A stretch of 64,000 nt of DNA, taken from Acidobacteriota bacterium. GTDB lineage: Bacteria > Acidobacteriota > Terriglobia > Terriglobales > Acidobacteriaceae. Below are positions 17,442 to 25,478 of this stretch, in pieces. A program made the position numbers and the translations under genes. The DNA is taken from positions 124,001 to 188,000 of the forward strand of contig JAFDVQ010000014.1 in assembly GCA_018268915.1 (NCBI GenBank), given 5' to 3'. Each line of letters opens with the position of its first letter. The stretch's first letter is position 1. A model generated the notes under the pieces. That model made no database searches, was not told the DNA's origin, and saw only the letters and a list, made by a program, of their open reading frames with translations.

Positions 17442-17882
17442 TTACTGAGTTCTGGGGATGTCTGACGAGGTTGTTAGTGCACGCTGAACGGCATTAGAGC
17501 TTTCATAGGCTTCACGGATAACTGCCAGAGCATCGTCCGGAACACGGTTCCCGTGCTCCACCAGGAGCACCTGTAGATCCGTGTGCACCAGCGTAGCAGG
17601 GGCAGTAACGTTCCTTCGAAACGCGTCAAACGATGCGGACAGCTGTCTGAAGTCACGTTCGCTTCGATTCTTCAGCCATAACAGTATTCCCAAGCCAATG
17701 CCGGACACGAGAAACAGGATGCGATACGCCGCCATGACCGCAGTCGGATGAATCAGTTCACTCAAGAAATCGCTACCCCTCATGGTGACGTGCATTGCCA
17801 CGTCGATTAACGAAGCGCCGACCCCAAACAGTACTCCGAAGATGACCTCCTTGTATTTCGTTCCAAAGCGAAGCATAAACAC
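17442..17882 (-). CDS. Membrane protein of unknown function
   Basis: 146 aa with two TM segments (FGVLFGVGASLIDVAMHVTM and YRILFLVSGIGLGILLWL) and a hydrophilic ~85-residue C-terminal helical region. No recognised family. It lies 17 nt downstream of the membrane-anchored methyltransferase on the same strand, so the pair is probably an operon and may act on the same membrane substrate (inference). Confidence 0.6.
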   Translation of the reverse strand: MFMLRFGTKYKEVIFGVLFGVGASLIDVAMHVTMRGSDFLSELIHPTAVMAAYRILFLVSGIGLGILLWLKNRSERDFRQLSASFDAFRRNVTAPATLVHTDLQVLLVEHGNRVPDDALAVIREAYESSNAVQRALTTSSDIPRTQ

Positions 17883-17899
17883 CCTCTCTGCCCGCAGAC

Positions 17900-19009
17900 T
17901 CAGACAACCTCATTTTCGGGAGGCTGATTGTGATTCCCAGATGGCTTGTGGCCATCGATCATGAGGAACACGTCCAGGTAGGCGCTACCTATCCGATCTA
18001 TCACAAATCCGGCATCCTGAACAGCCGCCAAGGTATTCCGGTTAACATCCGATCCCTGGAACCGCATAGCGAAATTCATCATGTCCTGTTCGAACGCGAT
18101 CATCGGGTTGCGGCTCCGCACATGCTCAAACATGAGAAGCTTGCCGCCGGGCTTCAACACCCGGCGCAATTCGCCGAGCCCTTGTATCGGATTCGGTACG
18201 CTGCAAAACGTTGATGCGGTCGCGACAGTGTCAAAGGACGCGTCTTGAAACGGCAACTTCTGGACGTCCGCTTCCATGAGCCGCAGAGTGCCATCGTAAA
18301 GCGAAGCACGGGTGTGTGCGCGCCGCAATGCCTCGCGATCGACATCGATGGCGACGATGTTGCGATGGGGTGGAAAGTTCACGAAGTTCAGTCCCGATCC
18401 GGCGGCGACAAACAAGACTGACTCACCCATGTTGGCGAAGAGCGTTCTTTGAGCAAAGGTCCGCCTCTTAGCTCCACCAATTGCCTGCAAGTCGCGAAGC
18501 CAGGATGGGGTTCGAAGGGTGAAGCCCGGAGGTCGCACCTGTTGGCTTGATCGATGAAGCGGGAGTTTTTCCATCCGTACGCCGCGTAGCCATGCGTCCT
18601 TGATCACGAACGCCATGCTGATAGCCAAACCGGTTCCGGCGCCAAGGACAAACATGATGCCTCGATTAGGTATGGGCAGGTAGGCAATCAGCATCGCGCC
18701 CATACCAATGAAGCCACCAGGAATCATCGCCTCCATTGAACCGATCAGGTTGCCTATCAAGAACGATAAGAGGGATTGCAGAATCATCACGATGGCCATG
18801 GAGGCCAGGAAGGACCATAGGAGAGGCCAATTGCCGGGAGCAAAGGCCTCATGGAACCAGACAACCAGGAGGCCGAGGAAAGCACCGAAAAAAGCGTCAA
18901 GCGACCAAAACTTGATAGAGTTCCGTCGATAGCTCCGACATCGACCGGTTCGGTCGGTTGTGGAGCCGCAGTTGCGGCAATCAGGTTGTATCGCGACACA
19001 TCCGTTCAT
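17900..19009 (-). CDS. Class I SAM-dependent methyltransferase fused to an N-terminal membrane domain
   Basis: 369 aa. Res 1-30 hold a Cys-rich stretch (PDCRNCG...GRC). Res 35-135 contain about four TM helices (LDAFFGAFLGLLVVWFH, ending in MLIAYLPIPNRGIMFVLGAG). The C-terminal half is a Methyltransf_11-type domain with motif I VLFVAAGSGLNFVNFP, an acidic motif II AIDVDREAL, and LPFQDASFDTVATASTFCSV with LRRVLKPGGKLLMFEHVRS. The last resembles UbiE/phosphatidylethanolamine-type methyltransferases, so a lipid or quinone substrate is possible. Start at ATG 19009 with AAGGAA upstream. Confidence 0.8.
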   Translation of the reverse strand: MNGCVAIQPDCRNCGSTTDRTGRCRSYRRNSIKFWSLDAFFGAFLGLLVVWFHEAFAPGNWPLLWSFLASMAIVMILQSLLSFLIGNLIGSMEAMIPGGFIGMGAMLIAYLPIPNRGIMFVLGAGTGLAISMAFVIKDAWLRGVRMEKLPLHRSSQQVRPPGFTLRTPSWLRDLQAIGGAKRRTFAQRTLFANMGESVLFVAAGSGLNFVNFPPHRNIVAIDVDREALRRAHTRASLYDGTLRLMEADVQKLPFQDASFDTVATASTFCSVPNPIQGLGELRRVLKPGGKLLMFEHVRSRNPMIAFEQDMMNFAMRFQGSDVNRNTLAAVQDAGFVIDRIGSAYLDVFLMIDGHKPSGNHNQPPENEVV

Positions 19010-19155
19010 TTGTCAATTCCTTCATCATTAAGATCGCCGACTTCGTCGACCCGAGCGTAGCTGCACGTATAGTTCCAATCATTCGTCCCCAGCGCTCGAC
19101 CAAAATGGGCTTGTCCTCATACTCAGTGTTCCTATTGTGGAACCGCGCAGTTGTC

Positions 19156-19192
19156 TGTGCGAAATGCGGCAACCGGTGGATGAAATCAGGCA
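19156..19192. promoter_or_regulatory. Tandem 16-bp enhancer-like sites upstream of the DUF302 gene
   Basis: TGTGCGAAATGCGGCA (19156-19171) and TGGATGAAATCAGGCA (19177-19192), centres 21 bp apart, match the TGCCGCAAATNNGGCA palindrome seen before eight other sigma-54 promoters in this window. Interpreted as binding sites of the NtrC-family regulator encoded at 45696. Confidence 0.6.
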
Positions 19193-19346
19193 ATCAAGGA
19201 TCTTCGGTGCTTCGCTGGCGTGCTGCCTCGCCCTCGTGTCCAGTAAGCAACACAACGGCCGCAAACCTTTGTCAACACTCCGTCAATCGGCTGGCAAGCA
19301 GGTCCTAAAAATGCTGTTAGCAAGTAGGGTTTCAGCAGCGCACAGA

Positions 19347-19364
19347 TTGGCATCCTGCTTGCAC
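19347..19364 (+). promoter_or_regulatory. Sigma-54 (-24/-12) promoter
   Basis: TTGGCATCCTGCTTGCAC has GG and GC separated by exactly 10 nt and both consensus halves (TTGGCA, TTGCA). It lies 24 nt before the DUF302 start and ~155 nt after the paired upstream sites. Confidence 0.7.
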
Positions 19365-19387
19365 ATCACGAGGGCGAAGGTAGTCAA

Positions 19388-19846
19388 ATGACCATCATCG
19401 CCCCACGGGGCAATGTCATCGCAGTCCAGACGGAGATGGGATTCGATCGCACCCTTGAGTCGGTGCGCGCTGAGTTGCTCAGTCGCGGGTTCAGCATCTT
19501 GTTCGAGGTGGACTTTCGCCGCGAACTGGATAGCAAGATTGGAATATCCGCTTCGCCGTGTGTCGTCCTGATTTTGTGGCGCGCATTCGAAGCGTATCAG
19601 GCGCTGCTCAGCGATCCCAATGGCGCTTTGATGGTTCCCTTCAGTCTGGCTGTTCACGGGAACGGAAGCGCGACCGTCGTATCCGTTCTTCGTCAGCCCT
19701 TTCTCGCCCCGGAAGCATCGCTAGGGATTCACGTGCTTGGTCAGGATTTGAATCGAGAGATGCGCGAGGTCCTGTTGCACCTCGCAACGCACGAGCGGCA
19801 AAACAAGCAACGCACATTGAACTGCATTTCGGCGGCGCGGAAATGA
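19388..19846 (+). CDS. DUF302-like protein under sigma-54 control
   Basis: 152 aa, soluble. The pattern RTLESVRAELLSRGFSILFEVDFRRELDSKIGI, then CVVLILWRAFEAYQALLSDP and FSLAVHGNGSATVVSV, matches the DUF302 layout (helix, strand, conserved region around Cys, strand with G/D-rich turn). The C-terminal basic helix ends in ERQNKQ. The short 24-nt distance to the sigma-54 element makes this the first gene of its transcript; 20109 and 20716 follow on the same strand and may be co-transcribed. Function unknown. Confidence 0.75.
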   Translation: MTIIAPRGNVIAVQTEMGFDRTLESVRAELLSRGFSILFEVDFRRELDSKIGISASPCVVLILWRAFEAYQALLSDPNGALMVPFSLAVHGNGSATVVSVLRQPFLAPEASLGIHVLGQDLNREMREVLLHLATHERQNKQRTLNCISAARK

Positions 19847-20108
19847 TGGAAATGGAAAGCAGGAAGCGAGTGTCAACAGTGTGTGCATTGTGGAAGAGCA
19901 CGCTCCGAATACTGGCGACGCGGCACTCCAATCCAGATCACGAATTTAAAGAAGAAGATTACGGAACCATCTGGGACTTCAGGTCCACGCTCCGCGACGA
20001 TGAGTTTGGAGTTCCGCCGTGTCGGTTTGGAGATTGGCGATGACTCGCAATTTCGTATTTCGCCCTCAGGTATTTCGAGGGACTTCATGGCTAGGAACGA
20101 CGGCCGAC

Positions 20109-20675
20109 TTGAAGATTCTGATTTCCGCAGCCGTTCTCCTCATTGCCGCAGCGCCAATGATGGCCCAGCACCAACATGGTGGCGGGGCCCCGGCTGGCGG
20201 TGGTGGATACGCTGTCGGCTACAGTCCGGCCGCCAGCGATTTCCAAAAAGCAATTACCCTCCAGGCCACCGAATCGCAGTCAACGCAAATCCGCTCCTGG
20301 GTGCAAAACACCTCGGTATTGACTCAGCACCTGGAGGACATCCTCAATCTATCGATAGCGGTCAATGCCCGTGACCTCTCCGCCGAACGCGATGCGTTGG
20401 TAGTCACCTTGGCGACCGACAACCTGGATCGCCAGCAATTCCTGGCGAGTCTTTCCAAACCGCAGCGCTCGGGACTCAAAAGAATAGTTGGACGGCTCGA
20501 CAAAGTCGATCATGCTCTAGCGAAGGCGCTCTCCGATCTCACGAACTCTGGACAAAGTCACAATGCGAAGCTGTTTGTCAAAGAGCTAGAAGAAGCAAAG
20601 AGAGCCGTCTCGCTCGAAAAGCATTCGCAACAGGAACTGGCGGATGAGATGGGTGTCACGGTTCAAGGAAATTGA
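20109..20675 (+). CDS. Secreted helical protein of unknown function
   Basis: 188 aa if translation starts at TTG 20109, which gives a clean signal peptide (KILISAAVLLIAAAPMMAQ); GTG 20019 or ATG 20040 in the same frame would bury it. The mature protein begins HQHGGGAPAGGGG, a possible metal-binding N-terminus, and continues as a mostly helical domain (FQKAITLQATESQSTQI ... FLASLSKPQRSGLKRIVGRL). No family assigned. 40 nt before the 20716 gene, probably one operon. Confidence 0.65.
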   Translation: MKILISAAVLLIAAAPMMAQHQHGGGAPAGGGGYAVGYSPAASDFQKAITLQATESQSTQIRSWVQNTSVLTQHLEDILNLSIAVNARDLSAERDALVVTLATDNLDRQQFLASLSKPQRSGLKRIVGRLDKVDHALAKALSDLTNSGQSHNAKLFVKELEEAKRAVSLEKHSQQELADEMGVTVQGN

Positions 20676-20715
20676 CCGAGTTCGTTGTTCAACGTTCACC
20701 GCAACGGGGAAGATT

Positions 20716-21048
20716 ATGGGAAAATCGCTAATCTTTACTCTCATTGTCCTAACGGCCGCCTTGATTCCCGCCAGTCAGCAGGTCTTTGCCGCGGCCTTAA
20801 CCACCGACGGGATCGTCAGCGACACCAAGTGTGGCAGGATACACTTGCCTGGCAAGACGGACGCCCAGTGCATCCAGGAGTGCTTGAAGGATAAAGCCAG
20901 CTACGCACTTGTGGTCGGCGCCAATGTCTACACTCTGGCGGGCAAGCAAGAGACCATTGCGCCGTTCGCCTGCAAGCACGTCAAGGTCGTAGGAACTGTC
21001 AAGGAGTTGATGCTGACCGTGATCTCGATTCACGAGATGAAGCAATAG
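20716..21048 (+). CDS. Small secreted protein with conserved Cys-Gly-His motif (paralogue of 12984 and 33965)
   Basis: 110 aa. Signal peptide ending QQVFAAA, then the family signature IVSDTKCGRIHLPGKTDAQC, an IQECLKDKASYALVVG segment, VYTLAGKQETIAPF and a C-terminal VKVVGTVKELMLTVISI strand. Three Cys (KCG, QC, QEC) are shared with 33965; an extra Cys replaces Gly in APFACKH. Very similar to 33965 and more distant from 12984, so duplication within this locus is likely. Periplasmic; function unknown, possibly metal or redox related. Confidence 0.75.
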   Translation: MGKSLIFTLIVLTAALIPASQQVFAAALTTDGIVSDTKCGRIHLPGKTDAQCIQECLKDKASYALVVGANVYTLAGKQETIAPFACKHVKVVGTVKELMLTVISIHEMKQ

Positions 21049-21094
21049 GCACTCAGATATACCGAATCAGAAGATGGCAATGATCGTTTGAATC

Positions 21095-21132
21095 TGCCTC
21101 AAATGCGGCAGCATACTGCCGCATTTGAGGCA
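21095..21132. promoter_or_regulatory. Paired inverted enhancer-like sites
   Basis: TGCCTCAAATGCGGCA (21095-21110) and TGCCGCATTTGAGGCA (21117-21132) are exact reverse complements of each other, together a 38-bp palindrome. Best example in the window of the paired upstream site. It could alternatively be read as a terminator-like hairpin, but no T-run follows and the same motif recurs elsewhere. Confidence 0.7.
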
Positions 21133-21196
21133 ATCTGCGCTTCGTCTGCGCATCGCCTCTCACATGAAGTCTCGTGTTTTGTCAGGCGAGAGCCAT

Positions 21197-21213
21197 TTGG
21201 CACGCTATGTGCC
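21197..21213 (+). promoter_or_regulatory. Sigma-54 (-24/-12) promoter
   Basis: TTGGCACGCTATGTGCC: GG-N10-GC with a perfect TTGGCACG -24 box, 65 nt after the palindromic pair and ~125 nt before the start at 21339. Confidence 0.7.
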
Positions 21214-21338
21214 TTAGGAAAGTTAGAAGAAATCCAGAGCCCACCAATCGTTTGTGTAAACGATCGGCAGGTTAATTGGTGGGCGATGAAGCAGGATCTG
21301 TAAGCGGTCTGGGCGTTGCCGCAGGAAGGGCGTGATCG

Positions 21339-21728
21339 ATGAAACGGATTCATATCGCAATCGGAATCATAACTTTCGTACTGGCGGCGGCAACTGCTCG
21401 AGCCACCGAGCTATATTCACCAGATAAGCCCGAGTACACGAGTTCACAGATTAGGAAGATGGTGCGCGAAGCGCACACCGCAGAGCAGTACACCGAGCTT
21501 GCGAATTACTATGCGGTGCAGCAACGCGTCTACAAGCGCAAGGCTGTCGAGCAGATGCACCTGTGGCGGCAGCGAAGCGAGATGCCCAGCCCGCTCAGCG
21601 AAAAGTGGCCGCGGCCTGTGGACTCGGCACGGAACCTGCACGACTATTACGAGTACAAGGCCGCACAATCTGCTGCGCTGTTCGCAAAATACGACCGGCT
21701 CGCCGACGCTGCAGTGCAAAGTAGGTGA
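21339..21728 (+). CDS. Small secreted helical protein (paralogue of 38443)
   Basis: 129 aa with signal peptide (IAIGIITFVLAAATARA). The mature region has AHTAEQYTELANYYAVQQRV, then a run of helices rich in Tyr, Lys and Met. It shares the layout and a TAEQYTELANYY / TPAEHRRVAEYY block with the gene at 38443, so the two are paralogues. SD AGGAAGGG precedes the ATG. Expected to be periplasmic. Function unknown; the regulation suggests envelope stress. Confidence 0.7.
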   Translation: MKRIHIAIGIITFVLAAATARATELYSPDKPEYTSSQIRKMVREAHTAEQYTELANYYAVQQRVYKRKAVEQMHLWRQRSEMPSPLSEKWPRPVDSARNLHDYYEYKAAQSAALFAKYDRLADAAVQSR

Positions 21729-22434
21729 AAAGCCAGGGCGCGATGTATCACGGGATCCCTCGTGCATCCTTGCAGTCTAAGCAATCGCTCTAAGAGGCCA
21801 TCATCCGAAGAAGAGTGACCGCGGCTGACAGTCAGAAACACACCTCCTCGTTTGCCCTCGCATCGTGGTGGAATGACGAACTGATTTTGCGACGGCGTGC
21901 TCCATCCTTGCTGGCCGGGAAGATCAGAGAAGGTCAGATTTGCCAGCGATCAAGAGAAGAGGTCAGACGGACAGACGGGAAGTGTTGTTTGGTGCGGCTG
22001 CTCAGGCGTTGGCGGCGGGGTTTCTCACTAAGCGCCATACTCTAGCCTCCTCTGTAACCGCTGATGAGGTGCATCGGAAAGTCAGAGATACTCAATGCGT
22101 TCGTCTTTCTGTTGCACATCTTTCTTTTTGATCGGCTATTTGCCGAGCAAGCAGCGTGCTATATCAAATTCTTTGCGAACCTCCCCGGCTCCCTGGCGGT
22201 CTCTGAACGCGTCAATGTCGCAGGGGCGCCGTGCCAGTTCTCAACGTAAAGCTGGTTCCATGGGGCCGGCAGCGTCTCTTCCACGCGCGAATTCAAGGAA
22301 CAATCTGATTGTCGTGACTGAAGCTCCTCTATGGAAGGCTGGAGACAGCGATTGGGTTCCGCCACTTTTCACGTCTGAAAGTTGCTGACAATAGCGTCCT
22401 GAGTGGCTCTTCCCTGATGAGATCAGCTCATGAT
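21729..22434. other. Intergenic region with decayed coding traces
   Basis: About 700 bp without a convincing gene. Frame 21940-22131 (TTG start) begins like a twin-arginine signal (DRREVLFGAAAQALAAGF) but degenerates after ~30 codons, suggesting the 5' remnant of a Tat-exported protein. No complete homologue is visible. Confidence 0.35.
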
Positions 22435-22471
22435 GGCCGGATATGGGGCAGGAGATGCCGCATTTCCGGCA
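22435..22471. promoter_or_regulatory. Tandem enhancer-like sites
   Basis: TGCCGCATTTCCGGCA (22456-22471) is a strong match; GGCCGGATATGGGGCA (22435-22450), 21 bp upstream, is a weaker one (13 of 16). Confidence 0.6.
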
Positions 22472-22552
22472 ATCGTCGCCAATTCGTTCCTTGCTCGATA
22501 GTTCGATTTGCCCTGATATTTAGCTTCTCAAGCAAAAACTACCGCCAAGCAG

Positions 22553-22570
22553 TTTGGCACGCGTCGTGCT
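22553..22570 (+). promoter_or_regulatory. Sigma-54 (-24/-12) promoter
   Basis: TTTGGCACGCGTCGTGCT: GG-N10-GC with a perfect TTGGCACG. 82 nt downstream of the enhancer-like pair; the leader to the next long gene (22787) is ~205 nt and may hold a short ORF. Confidence 0.65.
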
Positions 22571-22600
22571 ACTCAGATTGCCGGGAAGCGAGACGTCAAT

Positions 22601-22750
22601 GTGTCGATCACAATTTGCCGTCGCCGTTTTCCCGAGGACCACGCGAGAATCGCCAAGTGTTATCGGTCGTCGATCTTCTGCTACAACAAGGCGGCGCAGA
22701 GGGCTTTCGCGTCGGCTGATCTGCCCGAAAAGACGGCCGAACAAGCGTAG
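22601..22750 (+). CDS. Possible small basic protein, 49 aa
   Basis: A GTG-started frame directly behind the sigma-54 promoter reading SITICRRRFPEDHARIAKCY..., with balanced composition and a natural-looking end (LPEKTAEQA). The SD is weak (GGAAGCG, 12 nt away). No homologue recognised. It may be a real short cistron or a chance open frame in a long leader. Confidence 0.3.
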   Translation: MSITICRRRFPEDHARIAKCYRSSIFCYNKAAQRAFASADLPEKTAEQA

Positions 22751-22786
22751 CAAAAATAGGAATTCAATTCTGGCGAGGAGTTGACC

Positions 22787-23584
22787 GTGTTTACAGGGAA
22801 ATCGATACGAATGGCGTTGGGGATCATAGCTTTTGCAATGGCCGCAAGCCGCGCACCGCAGTTATGTGCTCAAGCCGCGGAGGGTGCCACCAACGCACGG
22901 AACTCCCAATCCGCGAGCGGCACCTTCCAGTGGCGCACTCCGGCGCAGTTGAAGCGATTATTCCCGCTCCCGAAGGAGCACGGCACACTCATTCTCGACA
23001 GTCGGGGCGTTGAGTTTGTTACGGAAAGCGGACGCAGGCAGAAGTGGACCGCTGTGGACCTGCAGACGTTTACGCTCGAGCCGCACAAGCTGGTGCTCCA
23101 CACTTATTCAAACCGGGGTTTGGGTCGGCTTGGAAAAGATGCGAAGGAGTTCAGTCTGACAGAACCAATGCCCCCCTCGGTAGCGGTGTGGCTGGCAGGC
23201 TATTTCGGCCGCCCATCGCGCAACAAAGTCCCGGACGCTGACGCGCTCGTGATCGCGGGCATCCCCGCCGATCACCTAAACGTTTCCGTTCATCATCGCG
23301 CTGCATTTGGCGGCTCAAATGGCGTGCTTCGTTTCCGGCAGGGAGGAATCGATTACGTCACAAACACCCCCGGGGATAGAAGGAGCTGGCGGTGGGAAGA
23401 TATTCAAACTCTGTCCCAACCTAACCCCTACCGTCTGTATGTCTTCGGGTACCAGGACACGTTCACCTTCGACGTGAAGGAGCCGATTGATCGTGCTTTG
23501 TTTGACCACGCGACGGCAGCCATCAGCGCCTGTGCAGAGAGGCAGTCTTCGCGCGCGGCTCGGCTTGAATCGCCGAAAATGTGA
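22787..23584 (+). CDS. Secreted protein with two repeated beta domains
   Basis: 265 aa from GTG 22787 (SD GCGAGGAG, 6 nt spacing; an in-frame TTG at 22781 would have no spacing). Signal peptide ends in CAQA. Two related halves follow: GTLILDSRGVEFVTESGRR...WTAVDLQTF (~res 65-95) and GVLRFRQGGIDYVTNTPGDR...WRWEDIQTL (~res 180-210). Both show strand, GV/GI-(E/D)-(F/Y)VT, Trp and a D-x-Q-T turn, resembling tandem PH/GRAM-like folds. Function unknown. Positioned behind a sigma-54 promoter. Confidence 0.65.
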   Translation: MFTGKSIRMALGIIAFAMAASRAPQLCAQAAEGATNARNSQSASGTFQWRTPAQLKRLFPLPKEHGTLILDSRGVEFVTESGRRQKWTAVDLQTFTLEPHKLVLHTYSNRGLGRLGKDAKEFSLTEPMPPSVAVWLAGYFGRPSRNKVPDADALVIAGIPADHLNVSVHHRAAFGGSNGVLRFRQGGIDYVTNTPGDRRSWRWEDIQTLSQPNPYRLYVFGYQDTFTFDVKEPIDRALFDHATAAISACAERQSSRAARLESPKM

Positions 23585-23620
23585 TTTGAATCACAGACGG
23601 ACCCAGGGATACAGCAGAGG

Positions 23621-24034
23621 ATGAAATTGACTGGTATGATGCGGCGGATAAAACTCGTAGCAAGTGTGCTCATGCTAGCACTTGCAGCCTCTCCGCTTCT
23701 TGCCGCAATCCCATGCCAGCAAGCCGCTCAGACCAAGGCGCAGTGCGGGCCCGATTGCCCGATGATGGCGAAGATAGCGAGGGACAACGCCAAGAATGCG
23801 CAGGAAACCGGCTCCAACAGCGCGACGCCGACCTGCTGCCAAAGAACTCCTCATCCCACGGCTCCAGTGACCACTCAGGCAGGGCCCGAAAGGCCATTGA
23901 GCCTGGCGCTCCTGTCGAGCAGCGCAATAAGCCTGGCCGTGGTCCCGGATCGGAGCGAAGCGTCCGTTCCCGTACTGACGTCATTGTGCGTCGCCACACG
24001 ATCGCAAGCATCGTTGTGCACCTTTCTGATCTGA
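23621..24034 (+). CDS. Small secreted Cys/Met-rich protein heading the second Cus operon
   Basis: 137 aa. Signal region (IKLVASVLMLALAASPLLAA), then IPCQQAAQTKAQCGPDCPMM and, ~25 residues later, TCCQRTPHP. The order of motifs (Cys cluster with CG and MM, then CCQ) parallels the gene at 6446, which also precedes cusC. A second predicted hydrophobic stretch lies near the C-terminus (LSLALLSSSAISLAVV). Probably periplasmic metal binding (inference). 79 nt before cusC, with a palindrome between. Confidence 0.6.
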   Translation: MKLTGMMRRIKLVASVLMLALAASPLLAAIPCQQAAQTKAQCGPDCPMMAKIARDNAKNAQETGSNSATPTCCQRTPHPTAPVTTQAGPERPLSLALLSSSAISLAVVPDRSEASVPVLTSLCVATRSQASLCTFLI

Positions 24035-24060
24035 CCGTCTCTCCGCAGTCAGCGTAGGCG

Positions 24061-24074
24061 GACCTGTACAGGTC
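24061..24074. promoter_or_regulatory. Perfect 14-bp palindrome before cusC
   Basis: GACCTGTACAGGTC has no loop, which favours a protein-binding operator over a terminator. It lies 40 nt before the cusC start and could control the ten-gene operon. The regulator is not identified; no MerR/CueR-type gene is in this window. Confidence 0.45.
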
Positions 24075-24113
24075 TGGCCCGATATCGATTTCAAACAGAT
24101 TCGAGGGTATTTC

Positions 24114-25478
24114 ATGAAAGCCATTAGGCATCTCGCGGCGCTATTGTTGCTACCAGCCTCTCTTCATTGGGCAGGTGGAGGCACGGCGCCCGCACAGGAG
24201 ACAGAGAAAAGCGTCCCGGCGGATTCGCCGTCGAGTCAGCAGACTCTGCGACTTGACGACGTGGTGCGGGAAGCGCTCGAAAAGAATCCGGAAGCGCAAA
24301 GCGCGTTGCACACAGTGAATGCGTTGGAGCGCCGCGTGCCCCAGGCGAGGGCGCTTCCTGATCCCGTTGCCTCTGTGGGATGGGCGGGCAACCTGGCGCC
24401 ATTCAGCATTATGTCGGGCGATGCCTCCAGTTATCGCGGCGTCACTGTTTCCGAACAGTTCCCTTATCCGGGCAAGCTGAAACTGCAAGGAGAAATTGCG
24501 AGCAAGGAAGCAGAAGCTGCACGGGCCGATTACGAAGCAGTGCGCCGCAGAGTCACCGCTGACGTCAAGGCCGCATACTACGACTACTTCTACTTCGACA
24601 AGGCGATCCAGACAACCAGCCAAAACAAAGAACTTCTGGAGAAACTGTCGCAGATTGCCGAAGCCCAGTACCGTGTGGGCAAGGGAATGCAACAGGATGT
24701 GCTTCGGTCGCAGGTGGAGATCTCGCTGCTGGTCGAAAAACTGACGGTGCTTGAGCAACAGAGGGCGACGGCCCAGGCGCGAATCAATACGTTCCTGCTT
24801 CGCTCTCCCGAATCTCCTTTGCCACCAGCCGCGGAGGTGATGCCTTCGACAATGCGCTATTCGCTCGCCGAGCTTTATTCATTCGCCGCCGACAACGACA
24901 CTGCCGTTCTGCGCAACCGGAGGATGGTGGAGCGTGGCCGTCTGAGCATGGCGTTAGCCGAGAAGCAATACAAGCCTGATTTCGGCGTGGGGTACATGTA
25001 CCAGCAGCGCGCGGCGCAGCCGGACATGAACGGCGTCACATTCAGCGTAAACATTCCTATCTTCTACAGGAGCAAGCAGCGCCAGGGCGTGGCAGAGGCA
25101 GCGGAAGGTCTGCTGAGCGCGGAGAAGATGCGCGACAACCGTTTGAACGAGGTCCGGTTCGAGCTGAAACAGCAATATCTGGCGTCACAGGCGTCCGAGA
25201 AGCTGGTGAGCCTCTATTCGAAGGGGGTCGTCCCGCAGTCGTCGCTTGCTTTGGAGTCCGCGATGTCCTCCTACCAGGTCGGCAAAGTCGATTTTCTGTC
25301 GCTTATCGCGAACTTCACGACGCTGCTCGCTTACGAGACGGACTATTATCGTCAACTCGCCGATTATCAAACGGCGCTTGCCCGGATCGAAAGCCTGACC
25401 GGCATTGCTGTTGGTGAAGATACGAATTCGAATCCGGGTACTCCTGTTCCTCAACCAGCAACGGAGGAGCAGAGATGA
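24114..25478 (+). CDS. cusC: CusC-like outer-membrane efflux channel
   Basis: 454-aa TolC-family channel. The signal peptide is followed by a linker, then LRLDDVVREALEKNPEAQSA, VSEQFPYPGKLKLQGEIASK and GKGMQQDVLRSQVEISLLVE, matching the channel at 6928. The second repeat begins around FAADNDTAVLRNRRMVERG, and the protein ends with a Pro-rich tail after YQTALARIESLTG. ATGA overlap with the next gene. First pump gene of a long operon (24114-33376). Confidence 0.9.
   Translation: MKAIRHLAALLLLPASLHWAGGGTAPAQETEKSVPADSPSSQQTLRLDDVVREALEKNPEAQSALHTVNALERRVPQARALPDPVASVGWAGNLAPFSIMSGDASSYRGVTVSEQFPYPGKLKLQGEIASKEAEAARADYEAVRRRVTADVKAAYYDYFYFDKAIQTTSQNKELLEKLSQIAEAQYRVGKGMQQDVLRSQVEISLLVEKLTVLEQQRATAQARINTFLLRSPESPLPPAAEVMPSTMRYSLAELYSFAADNDTAVLRNRRMVERGRLSMALAEKQYKPDFGVGYMYQQRAAQPDMNGVTFSVNIPIFYRSKQRQGVAEAAEGLLSAEKMRDNRLNEVRFELKQQYLASQASEKLVSLYSKGVVPQSSLALESAMSSYQVGKVDFLSLIANFTTLLAYETDYYRQLADYQTALARIESLTGIAVGEDTNSNPGTPVPQPATEEQR

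Noticed and set aside
19856..19875. GG-N10-GC (ATGGAAAGCAGGAAGC) upstream of the gene at 20109
   Set aside because: Neither half resembles TGGCAC or TTGCA, and it overlaps the end region of the DUF302 transcript.
21095..21132. The 38-bp palindrome read as a rho-independent terminator of the 20716 gene
   Set aside because: No T-run follows, and the half-site recurs in eight other non-terminator positions upstream of sigma-54 promoters.
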